A stretch of 18,261 bases of DNA. It comes from Thermoplasmata archaeon. Lineage in GTDB: Archaea; Thermoplasmatota; Thermoplasmata; Lutacidiplasmatales; UBA184. Each line of letters opens with the position of its first letter. Position 1 is the first letter of the stretch. A model generated the notes under the pieces. It worked only from the letters and a program-made list of their open reading frames with translations, searched no databases and was not told where the DNA came from. This document shows positions 1-6,367 of the stretch, in pieces. The position numbers and the translations under genes are program-made. Where the stretch lies: assembly GCA_022749905.1 (NCBI GenBank), contig JAKIWU010000008.1, positions 1 to 18,261 of the forward strand. The letters run 5' to 3'.

Positions 1-615
1 GAGCTCGAGGTCCGCGTCGGGCGGGGGCACGGCGGGCCGTGGCCTCCAGGATCCGGGCAATCGCACCCCCGCTGCGTCTCCTGTGAAGAGCGCACCCGTG
101 GCGGTGTCGAGGAAGGCGAGGTGATGCCGCGCGTGCCCCGGAGTCGCGATGACCTCGAGCTCGCCTCGCTCGAGGGGAAACCGCTCGCCGCCGGAGAGCG
201 GGGAGATCCTCTCGGCGGGAACCGGGACGATCGGACCCCACAACGCATCGGAGCTCTCCCCCCAGGCGCGTCGCGCGCTCGCGGCGAGGCGGGTCGGGTC
301 GATCATGTGGGCGATTCCCTCGCGATGCGCGTAGAGCGCGGCGTTCGGGAGGGACATCGCAAGGGCCCCGAGCCCACCGGCGTGATCGAGATGGATGTGG
401 GTGACGAGGACCCGCCGTACCTCCGCGCGATCGATCCCGGCATCGCTGAGGGCCGCCAGGAGGGCCGCTTGACAGGTCGTCGGGCCGGTCTCGAGGACGG
501 TCCAACCCTCCGGCTGGGGGAGGAAATAGCTCGCCACGAGGCCCTCTTCGTCGCGGAAGCCCAGGTCGGCGAGAATCCGGCCGTCGCCGAGCTCGACGGT
601 CCTGGACCGTGCCAT
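1..615 (-). CDS. Metallo-beta-lactamase-fold hydrolase (3' end cut by window edge)
   Basis: This reading frame is open from an ATG at 615 to the window edge (205 codons) with no stop, so the C-terminus is missing. It shows the MBL-fold metal ligands: a THIHLDHAGG motif (H73, H75, D77, H78), then TPGHARHH (H161) and FTGDAAG (D180), which fit a dinuclear zinc or iron hydrolase. The family acts on thioesters, lactones, phosphodiesters or nucleic acids; the substrate cannot be told from sequence. A soluble cytosolic location is inferred because no signal peptide or membrane segment is visible. The start lies 14 bases beyond the stop of the upstream M50 protease gene on the same strand, suggesting co-transcription; no convincing Shine-Dalgarno is seen before it. 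Fold assignment is firm, the specific activity is unknown. Confidence 0.85.
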   Translation of the reverse strand, partial: MARSRTVELGDGRILADLGFRDEEGLVASYFLPQPEGWTVLETGPTTCQAALLAALSDAGIDRAEVRRVLVTHIHLDHAGGLGALAMSLPNAALYAHREGIAHMIDPTRLAASARRAWGESSDALWGPIVPVPAERISPLSGGERFPLERGELEVIATPGHARHHLAFLDTATGALFTGDAAGVRLPGSWRPRPAVPPPDADLEL

Positions 616-629
616 CGTTCCCCGAGCGC

Positions 630-1328
630 CTACGCCGGGGCGGATGCAGAAAGCAAGAACAGCGCGATCGCGAACGCAGCGGACCCTCCGAGGGAGACGA
701 GCCAGACCGGCCGATTCCACCGGAGCACCTTCTGGCCGTCGAGCGGTCCGAAGGGAAGGAGATTGAAGGTCGCGAACCACGCGTTGATGAAGGCGAGGAG
801 CAGGAGCGAGACCACAAAGGGCGGCGACCAGCCGGCGTCCGCGCCCACGAACGCGAGGCCCGCGAAGACCGATCCTTCCCCAAGGTTGACGAGCGGCCCG
901 GCGAGGCTCGTGCGCCCCCATTCGCGCTCATCGCCCATGCCGCCGATGACGGTCGCCCCGGGCGCGGCGAACATCACCCCGACGATGGCCGCGGTGAAGA
1001 GCGAGAGGACGAGCCCGAAGGGTGACATCCGGAACTCTGCCCAGAAGCCGTGACGCTGCGCGGAGATCTTGTGCGCCATCTCGTGCACGACGAACCCCGT
1101 GAGCGCGGCGACCGCCCCGAAGGCGAGCCCCCCGGCGATGAGCGTGGGGTCGGGAGGGCGGAACCCTCCGAGGGCGCTGAACGACGTCCGTAGAAGCGCG
1201 AGGTCAAGGGTCAGCACCCCGAACGCGATCACGAGGTGCAGGAGTTCCGTCGAGGACGTCGAGAGCTTGTGCGTCGCTTGGGGTCGGTACCCGATGGTGT
1301 ACTGGTTCGTCGGGACCCAGGCGCTCAC
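630..1328 (-). CDS. M50 family (site-2-protease-like) membrane zinc metallopeptidase
   Basis: A 232-residue polytopic membrane protein. The zinc-binding HEMAH motif is at residues 82-86, inside a hydrophobic stretch, and the second M50 signature NLLPFGPLDG is at 189-198, supplying the third metal ligand (D197). Hydrophobic segments lie near 29-50, 62-85, 102-130, 150-164, 168-190 and 207-228. The family cleaves substrates within or next to the membrane; the substrate here is unknown. The start is a GTG whose bases overlap the TGA of the upstream binding-protein gene (GTGA overlap). It is preceded by a clear Shine-Dalgarno GGAGG at 1336-1340, 7 bases away, so translation is probably coupled. 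The short length and lack of a PDZ domain resemble the small archaeal M50 proteins. Confidence 0.88.
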   Translation of the reverse strand: MSAWVPTNQYTIGYRPQATHKLSTSSTELLHLVIAFGVLTLDLALLRTSFSALGGFRPPDPTLIAGGLAFGAVAALTGFVVHEMAHKISAQRHGFWAEFRMSPFGLVLSLFTAAIVGVMFAAPGATVIGGMGDEREWGRTSLAGPLVNLGEGSVFAGLAFVGADAGWSPPFVVSLLLLAFINAWFATFNLLPFGPLDGQKVLRWNRPVWLVSLGGSAAFAIALFLLSASAPA

Positions 1329-2239
1329 GCGAGAACCTCCTCGGGGATCCAGCGCTGAAGGTCCGTCGGAGGAGCTGAGGGGGATGCGTCTAAGAGGCTT
1401 CCCACGAGCTCGATGCCCTTCGCGAGTCGAGGTCCGGGTCGACTGAAGAACGCTTCGTCCGCGATCCAGCAGCCCAACCCCGGCGCCAGCGCGTCAAGCG
1501 CTCCGGCGAGAGATGGGGTACCGAGCTCCTGGAGCGTGCGTCGGACGGAGAAGCTGCACGGGCTCAGCACCAGGAGATCGGGCTTCTGGAGCGCGAGGGC
1601 GGACCACGAGGTTGTCTGCGCGCGCCCCCCCGGAGCAGGGCCGATCGACGCCCCCCCTGCCGCCGCGACGAGGTCAGGGGTCCAAAGTCCCGCGAGGATC
1701 GGCGGATCGAGCCACTCCACGATCGCCACGCGCGGCCTGGCGGTGTTTCGGATCGCGCGGCGACGGTACCGGAGCTCGAACGACCGGAGGGCCTCCGTGA
1801 GCAGCGTGCCCGCCGCGCGACGCCCGATCGCGTCGCCGATACCTCCCACGCTGTCCCACACGTCCGAGAGCCGTTGGGGGGAGAACGAGGCGATCCTCGG
1901 GGAGACTCCGACACTCTCGCACGCCCGCTGGACCTCGGCATCCGTCACCGAGCACACCGCACACAGATCCTGGGTCAACACGACGTCCGGTCGCAGCTGT
2001 TGGAGGAGAGCGAGGTCGAGCGAGTAAAGGCCCTCGCCCGCTCCGCGAGTCGCCCGGACGCGCGCATCGATCTCGTGCGAAGCGTGGGCCGCGTCGAGGA
2101 CCTTGGCCCGCATGACCACGGGGAGCGCTCGAACGAGCTCGGGGTAGTCGCACTCGGCACTCCGTCCGACGAGCTCGCTCCCGGCTCCCAGCGTGCACAC
2201 GATCTCCGTGGCGCTCGGTAGCAACGATACAATCCGCAT
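1325..2239 (-). CDS. BtuF-like cobalamin/iron-chelate binding protein lacking a signal peptide
   Basis: A 304-residue protein of the periplasmic-binding-protein 2 fold used by vitamin B12 and siderophore ABC importers (COG0614, PF01497). The N-terminus, MRIVSLLPSATEIVCTLGAG followed by a CDYPE motif, is the usual start of the mature domain. It begins at residue 1, so there is no signal peptide, lipobox or anchor. A DLCAVCSV motif with two cysteines, common in this subfamily, lies in the first half, and LWTPDLVAAAGG marks the second lobe. No permease or ATPase gene is next to it. It therefore may be a cytosolic ligand-binding protein rather than a transporter part; that is inference. ATG start 26 bases after the upstream TPR gene and 4-base overlap with the M50 gene suggest one operon. 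Confidence 0.85.
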   Translation of the reverse strand: MRIVSLLPSATEIVCTLGAGSELVGRSAECDYPELVRALPVVMRAKVLDAAHASHEIDARVRATRGAGEGLYSLDLALLQQLRPDVVLTQDLCAVCSVTDAEVQRACESVGVSPRIASFSPQRLSDVWDSVGGIGDAIGRRAAGTLLTEALRSFELRYRRRAIRNTARPRVAIVEWLDPPILAGLWTPDLVAAAGGASIGPAPGGRAQTTSWSALALQKPDLLVLSPCSFSVRRTLQELGTPSLAGALDALAPGLGCWIADEAFFSRPGPRLAKGIELVGSLLDASPSAPPTDLQRWIPEEVLA

Positions 2240-2265
2240 GCGGCTGCCGTCCGGGAACGGACCGC

Positions 2266-3417
2266 TCAGCGGGCGCGGCGCTTTTTGGGTTTGCGGGAGG
2301 CGGGAGCCTTTCGGCGGGCCGGGGGAGGAAGCTGGACCGGGGAACCTCGCCTACGCCCAGACGGGGTCGAGCGTTTCGCGAGGTCCGCGCGAGGGAGATG
2401 CCCCACAACTTCGGCGAGGGTCGGGGCCATCACCTCGACCATAGGAGCCGGAGCTGCTGGAGGCGTCGGGGCCTCCAGGCCGAGCTGACTCGCCAGGATC
2501 TTCTCCGATTCATAGGGGAGCCCGAGGGTGCGCGCGCGCTCGCGTTCCCGCACTCCCGCTGTCGCCTCGCCGGTCCGTTCGAGGGTGGCAGAGTGCAGGT
2601 AGCGAAGTCGGGGATTGTCGGGGGAAGCCTCGAGCATCGACTCGATCTCAGTCCGAGCCTCGCCCCATGCCTGGGTCTCGAGGAGGGCAGCGACGAGATG
2701 GGCCCGGACTGCCATCCTACTGGGGTCTTCGGCGAGGAGCGCGCGGAACGCATGGATCTCCTCGTCGGTCCGTCCGCCTCGGCCGAGCACGGTGGCCTTT
2801 CCGATCCGTGCGTCCAGGTTCGACGGGTCGACGCCGAGGATCTCGTCGAACGTCTTCGTCGCTTCCTGGGAAAGGCCGAGCCCCAGCAGGGCCTCCGCGA
2901 TCCCGTTGCGCGCGGGGAGGAACTCGGGTTTCATCGTCGACGCCTGCCGATAGAATCGGAGAGCGAGCGCCGGGACTCCCCATTCCGCCCAGGTCCGGGC
3001 GCGGGCCATCACATCGTCGAGTTGCTGCGCGGTCGGCAGCAGGCGGCCCGCGCGACGCTCCTTCGCGGCCTTCGGTTCCTCCCCGAGGAGAGGGCCGAGC
3101 CCGAGTCCGCCGGCAAGCTCGCGAAATCGGGCCGATTCCACGACGGTCCCGCCGCGACTCCCCACTTCCGAGGAGAGCTGGAGCGGGAGCCGACCCGGGG
3201 TCAGGACCACCAATCGGCCACCCTCGCCGCCAACTTCGAGTTGCAGGCGCTGGACAAAGGCGAGCGATACCTCCGAAGGATTCTCGACGAAGGCCCAGAG
3301 GAATCCGTCGCTGGTCCGGAGGAGCAGACCCTCCGGGACCTCGCGGACCGCGGCCATCGACTGGCCCATCGCCTCCATGAGCCGGGTGACGAGATTTCCG
3401 AACTCGGTCGCGGTCAC
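2266..3417 (-). CDS. TPR-repeat protein with nuclease-like N-terminal region and basic C-terminal tail
   Basis: A 383-residue protein in three parts. Residues about 1-110 form an alpha/beta region that resembles the restriction-endonuclease-like (Mrr-type) fold seen on other archaeal TPR proteins. I cannot see an intact D...ExK catalytic triad, so any nuclease assignment is weak. Residues about 140-290 hold tetratricopeptide-type helical repeats with the spaced A/G/L pattern (for example around ALRFYRQASTMKP and ATKTFDEILGVDP). The last ~40 residues are Pro-rich and strongly basic, ending in KPKKRRAR, as in nucleic-acid-binding tails. The GTG start is chosen because a TATA-like element is centred 26 bases upstream, which predicts a leaderless mRNA. 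First gene of the minus-strand run down to the MBL hydrolase. Function unknown; a scaffold role is only a guess. Confidence 0.75.
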   Translation of the reverse strand: MTATEFGNLVTRLMEAMGQSMAAVREVPEGLLLRTSDGFLWAFVENPSEVSLAFVQRLQLEVGGEGGRLVVLTPGRLPLQLSSEVGSRGGTVVESARFRELAGGLGLGPLLGEEPKAAKERRAGRLLPTAQQLDDVMARARTWAEWGVPALALRFYRQASTMKPEFLPARNGIAEALLGLGLSQEATKTFDEILGVDPSNLDARIGKATVLGRGGRTDEEIHAFRALLAEDPSRMAVRAHLVAALLETQAWGEARTEIESMLEASPDNPRLRYLHSATLERTGEATAGVRERERARTLGLPYESEKILASQLGLEAPTPPAAPAPMVEVMAPTLAEVVGHLPRADLAKRSTPSGRRRGSPVQLPPPARRKAPASRKPKKRRAR

Positions 3418-3438
3418 GATGGTCTGCGAGCGAGTCTG

Positions 3439-3447
3439 GTTAAATAC
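3439..3447. promoter_or_regulatory. Single TATA-like element shared by divergent genes
   Basis: GTTAAATAC on the plus strand reads GTATTTAAC on the minus strand, so it looks like an archaeal TATA box in both directions. It is the only A/T-rich element in the 59-base gap. Its centre is 26 bases from the GTG of the minus-strand TPR gene (leaderless spacing) and 34 bases from the GTG of the plus-strand prenyl synthase (about an 8-base leader). Transcription start sites are inferred from the typical TATA-to-start distance. Confidence 0.6.
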
Positions 3448-3476
3448 GCGTAGCGGTCGATGAGCGCGGCGCCCCC

Positions 3477-4538
3477 GTGGACCTCGATCGGCTTACGGCC
3501 TACATCCCGAAGATCGAGCTCTCCCTCGCGCGGGAGTACGAGCGCGCCCGCCGGAGCGCCGACGCCGAATTCCGGGAGTATTTCGACGCGCTCCACGAGT
3601 TCGCGCTGCGCGGCGGCAAGCGGTTCCGCGCTCTCCTCGTCCTCGCCGGGTACCACCTTGCGTCGGGACGACCGCCGGAGCCGGCGCTGCCCGCGGCCGC
3701 AGCGCTCGAGCACTTCCAGAGCTGGATGCTCGTCCACGATGACGTCATCGACCGCGCCCTCGAGCGCCGAGGAGGACCGGCGCTCCACCGACGCTTCGCC
3801 TCCGAACACCAGGCTCGAAGCGCCCTCGGAGACCCCGAACAGTACGGGATCGGGCTCGCGATCACGCTCGGGGACCTCGAGGAACCGTTCACGATCCAGG
3901 GGATCCTCGCAGCGAAGGTGGCCGCCCCGCGACGGATGGCCGCCCTCACCGAATACTCCCGAATGGCGCACCGGACGGCGCTCGGCCAGGCCCTCGACAT
4001 CCGGAACGGATCGCGCCTCGTCTCGGAGGTTTCCGAACGCGACGTGCTCCTCGTGCACGAACTCAAGTCAGCGATCTACACGGTTGCCTCCCCGCTGCGT
4101 ATCGGTGCGATCCTCGGCGGCGCGACGCCGGGACTCCTCAACGCGCTCGAGCGGTTCGGCATCGACGCCGGCATCGCCTTCCAGCTTCGCGACGACATCC
4201 TCGGCACGGGATTCGACGCGAGCGATTTGGGAAAGAGCGCGAACGACCTTGTCGAGGGGAAGCGAACCCTTCTCGTGGTGAGGGCCTGGCACGCGGCGGA
4301 CGGGGCGGGGCGCACGCAACTCACCGGTGTGCTGGGGAATCCTGGCTCGACGCCCGCCCAGGTCGAAGGCGCCCGGGACCTCATCCGGTCCACCGGGAGC
4401 CTCGCGTATTCCGAGACGAAGATCCACGAACTCTCCGACCGCGCTCTGCGCGGCGTCGCGAAGGGGTCCGCGATTCCGAAGCGCGGACGCCCCCTCCTTG
4501 CGGAGATCGCGCACAAGCTCGTCGATCGTCGGACCTAG
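3477..4538 (+). CDS. Short-chain polyprenyl diphosphate synthase (geranylgeranyl/farnesyl type)
   Basis: A 353-residue trans-isoprenyl diphosphate synthase, which condenses isopentenyl diphosphate onto allylic primers; in archaea the product feeds ether-lipid synthesis. Visible motifs: GGKR (46-49), the first Asp-rich motif HDDVID (D88, D89, D92), and the second Asp-rich region LRDDILGTGFD (D239, D240) followed by GKSANDLVEGKRT. The second motif is DDILG rather than DDxxD, a form seen in other GGPP synthases. The fifth residue before the first motif is Trp83; a bulky residue there typically limits chain length to C15-C20, so a GGPP or FPP product is inferred. The GTG start follows the shared TATA element by 34 bases and gives a normal N-terminus. 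The gene stands alone upstream of pirin. Confidence 0.9.
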   Translation: MDLDRLTAYIPKIELSLAREYERARRSADAEFREYFDALHEFALRGGKRFRALLVLAGYHLASGRPPEPALPAAAALEHFQSWMLVHDDVIDRALERRGGPALHRRFASEHQARSALGDPEQYGIGLAITLGDLEEPFTIQGILAAKVAAPRRMAALTEYSRMAHRTALGQALDIRNGSRLVSEVSERDVLLVHELKSAIYTVASPLRIGAILGGATPGLLNALERFGIDAGIAFQLRDDILGTGFDASDLGKSANDLVEGKRTLLVVRAWHAADGAGRTQLTGVLGNPGSTPAQVEGARDLIRSTGSLAYSETKIHELSDRALRGVAKGSAIPKRGRPLLAEIAHKLVDRRT

Positions 4539-4635
4539 CGCGCCTCCGCCCCCCGGCGAGGAGGGGTGCACCCGCCGCCTCCCCCTTACGCGCGGGAAAG
4601 CGGCAGGTTATCCGCGAAGACGCGGTCCTTTCGAC

Positions 4636-4640
4636 GGAGG
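4636..4640 (+). promoter_or_regulatory. Shine-Dalgarno that sets the pirin start
   Basis: GGAGG lies 6 bases before TTG at 4647. This places the pirin start at the TTG rather than at an in-frame ATG 81 bases upstream, which would add a Pro/Arg-rich stretch not found in pirins. Confidence 0.75.
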
Positions 4641-4646
4641 TCGACG

Positions 4647-5522
4647 TTGGCTGAAAAAGTGCGCCCGGTCGCCCGGGTTTTCCACGGAAACGAGACCCTC
4701 GAAGGAGCCGGAGTCCGCCTGCATCGAGCGTTCGGGAACCGCGAGGTTCCCGCGCTCGACCCCTTCCTGCTCCTGGACAACTTCCGGTCCGCGAACCCCG
4801 ACGATTACGTCGCGGGCTTTCCGTGGCACCCCCATCGGGGGATCGAGACCGTGACCTACATGCTCGATGGCCGTGTGGAACATGGAGACTCGCTCGGCAA
4901 CTCCGGGGCGATCGATTCCGGCGACATCCAATGGATGAGCGCGGGGAGCGGCATCCTCCACCAGGAGATGCCGCAGCGCAAGGAGGGGGTCCTCGAAGGG
5001 TTCCAGCTTTGGGTGAATCTCCCGGCTCGGGAGAAGATGTCGACCCCAGCGTATCGCGGCTTGACGGCGAAGGAGATCCCGATCGTCGAGACCGACGAGG
5101 GCAACCGGGTGAAGGTCGTCGCAGGAAGCTTCGGGGGTTCCGAGGGCCCGGTCGTCGGGCTGCCGGTGGATCCGACCTACCTCGATGTGACCGTCCCACC
5201 CAACGGGACGTTCCGCCGCGCCACCCCTCCGGGATACACGGCGTTCGCCTACACCGTGAAGGGGCAAGGACGGTTCTCGCCGTCCTCCGAAGAGCCCGTG
5301 ACGGGACAGACCGCGGCGCTCTTCGGGGACGGGGATGCCGTCGACGTGCGCGCCGGCGAGGAAGGCCTGCGGTTTCTCTTCGTCACGGGCCGCCCGCTGC
5401 GCGAGCCGGTCGCGTGGTACGGACCGATCGTCATGAACACGCCGGACGAGATCCGGACCGCGGCCCGCGAGCTCGAGCGCGGCGATTTCATCAAGGAACG
5501 GAAGGTCCTCGTCGAGGAGTAG
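4647..5522 (+). CDS. Pirin family protein
   Basis: A 291-residue bicupin. The N-terminal cupin has the pirin metal site: WHPHRG (H61, H63) and LHQEMP (H105, E107), the same spacing as the four iron ligands of human pirin (H56, H58, H101, E103). The C-terminal half (about 180-285) matches the pirin C-terminal cupin, including an AFAYTVKGQG stretch and the late WYGPIVMNT motif. Pirins bind iron and some have quercetin dioxygenase activity; in prokaryotes the physiological role is largely undefined. The TTG start is supported by a strong Shine-Dalgarno. No clear TATA box was found in the 108 bases after the prenyl synthase gene; GGTTATCC near 4607-4614 is a weak candidate. Convergent with prefoldin beta across a hairpin. 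Confidence 0.92.
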   Translation: MAEKVRPVARVFHGNETLEGAGVRLHRAFGNREVPALDPFLLLDNFRSANPDDYVAGFPWHPHRGIETVTYMLDGRVEHGDSLGNSGAIDSGDIQWMSAGSGILHQEMPQRKEGVLEGFQLWVNLPAREKMSTPAYRGLTAKEIPIVETDEGNRVKVVAGSFGGSEGPVVGLPVDPTYLDVTVPPNGTFRRATPPGYTAFAYTVKGQGRFSPSSEEPVTGQTAALFGDGDAVDVRAGEEGLRFLFVTGRPLREPVAWYGPIVMNTPDEIRTAARELERGDFIKERKVLVEE

Positions 5523-5530
5523 GGGCGCTT

Positions 5531-5547
5531 CTCCGCGTCGCGCGGAG
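5531..5547. terminator. Perfect 7-bp hairpin between convergent pirin and prefoldin beta genes
   Basis: CTCCGCG and CGCGGAG flank a 3-base TCG loop in the 38-base gap between the two convergent stop codons. A stem in this place could end transcription or protect 3' ends from either side. No T-run, the usual archaeal termination signal, follows on either strand, so terminator function is a guess. Confidence 0.35.
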
Positions 5548-5560
5548 GGATCGTTCGCCC

Positions 5561-5935
5561 TCAGTCGGACGCCGGAGCGTCGGCGATGGCGCCCGCAGTT
5601 CGCAGCGCTTCCGAGAGTTCCTTCTGCATCTCCCCGTAGCGTTCCTTGAGATGGTTCTCCTGCCGCTCGAGCGCTTTGACGCGGACCTCGAGCGTCTCTT
5701 TCTCCTCGGAGAGGAGATCCTCGACCTCCTTCCGGTCCTTCGCTCGGACCAAGAGGCCACCGATGGGGCGGTAGACCGCGGACTCGGCGGGAACGCCCTT
5801 CAGCTCGTCGAGCGTATGGACGGTCTCCCGCAGCTTGAGGTCCATCTGGAGCCGCTGTTGCGCGACCTGGGATAGCTCCTGTTGGAGCCGCTGGAACTGC
5901 TTCAGATCGTTCTGAAGCTTCGCGGGAAGTGCCAC
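5561..5935 (-). CDS. pfdB: Prefoldin subunit beta
   Basis: A 124-residue coiled-coil protein of the archaeal prefoldin (GimC) beta family, which with two alpha subunits and four beta subunits forms the jellyfish-shaped hexamer that delivers unfolded proteins to the thermosome. The N-terminal coil (LQNDLKQFQRLQQELSQVAQ) and C-terminal coil flank the beta-hairpin region with the typical VYRPIGGLLVRA sequence. The GTG start at 5935 is preferred over an in-frame ATG at 5971. The longer form would add an unrelated 12-residue stretch, and a TATA-like element sits within that extension, 28 bases before the GTG, which predicts a leaderless transcript. The partner alpha subunit is encoded at 15000-15458 in this window. 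Confidence 0.92.
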   Translation of the reverse strand: MALPAKLQNDLKQFQRLQQELSQVAQQRLQMDLKLRETVHTLDELKGVPAESAVYRPIGGLLVRAKDRKEVEDLLSEEKETLEVRVKALERQENHLKERYGEMQKELSEALRTAGAIADAPASD

Positions 5936-5958
5936 GGGCGCGCGCAGGCGAGATGGCG

Positions 5959-5967
5959 GTGATAAGA
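5959..5967 (-). promoter_or_regulatory. TATA-like element for prefoldin beta
   Basis: The minus strand reads TCTTATCAC, centred about 28 bases before the GTG start. It differs from the purB element TCTTATACC at only two positions. The element lies inside the longer alternative reading frame, which argues against the upstream ATG. Confidence 0.55.
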
Positions 5968-6055
5968 GCATCGCCCGGGGCGGCAGAATTGAGCCCTCGT
6001 CGAGGAGTCGCGCGTCAGGGACGACGCCATGCTTTGGGCTTTTGCGAGCGACGGA

Positions 6056-6367
6056 TCACCCTTGTTCTTCCGTGCGGCGTTGCACGGACGTCCGAGCGAG
6101 CAATGCGGATCGACCCACCTGCTCGCTTCGGAGCGCGAGGTCGATCCACCCGAGGAAGGCATTCATGCCGGCCCGAAGCGCACCGGCGTCCTCGCAATCC
6201 ACGTCAATCGCGAGCTGCTTCCTGCCGCTGCGCACGATTCGGGCCCTCGTGCGCGGGACCTCTCGAGCCGACTCGGGGCGGAGAACGCGCTCGAGGTGAT
6301 CGGTCGAGGCCGCGTCCGTCCGGTCGATCGAGATCCGAGCTTGCCAGGCGCCCGCAGGCCGTCTCAT
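6056..6367 (-). CDS. pcc1: KEOPS complex subunit Pcc1
   Basis: A 103-residue protein resembling Pcc1, the small dimerising subunit of KEOPS, which with Kae1, Bud32 and Cgi121 makes the N6-threonylcarbamoyladenosine (t6A37) tRNA modification. The recognisable core is a conserved RVLRPESA stretch, a beta strand region (ARIVRSGRKQLAIDVDCEDA) and the helix ALRAGMNAFLGWIDLAL, which matches the family's 'alRa.lNs.l.wi' pattern. The N-terminal ~15 residues are longer than in the usual 80-90 residue protein. The ATG overlaps the purB TGA (ATGA), so it is probably co-translated with purB. A gap of 120 bases and an independent TATA element separate it from prefoldin beta; Pcc1 and prefoldin beta are also commonly close together in other archaea. 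Confidence 0.8.
   Translation of the reverse strand: MRRPAGAWQARISIDRTDAASTDHLERVLRPESAREVPRTRARIVRSGRKQLAIDVDCEDAGALRAGMNAFLGWIDLALRSEQVGRSALLARTSVQRRTEEQG

Noticed and set aside
4566..4646. 27-codon N-terminal extension of pirin from an upstream ATG
   Set aside because: The TTG at 4647 has a Shine-Dalgarno 6 bases away and gives the standard pirin N-terminus; the extension is Pro/Arg-rich.
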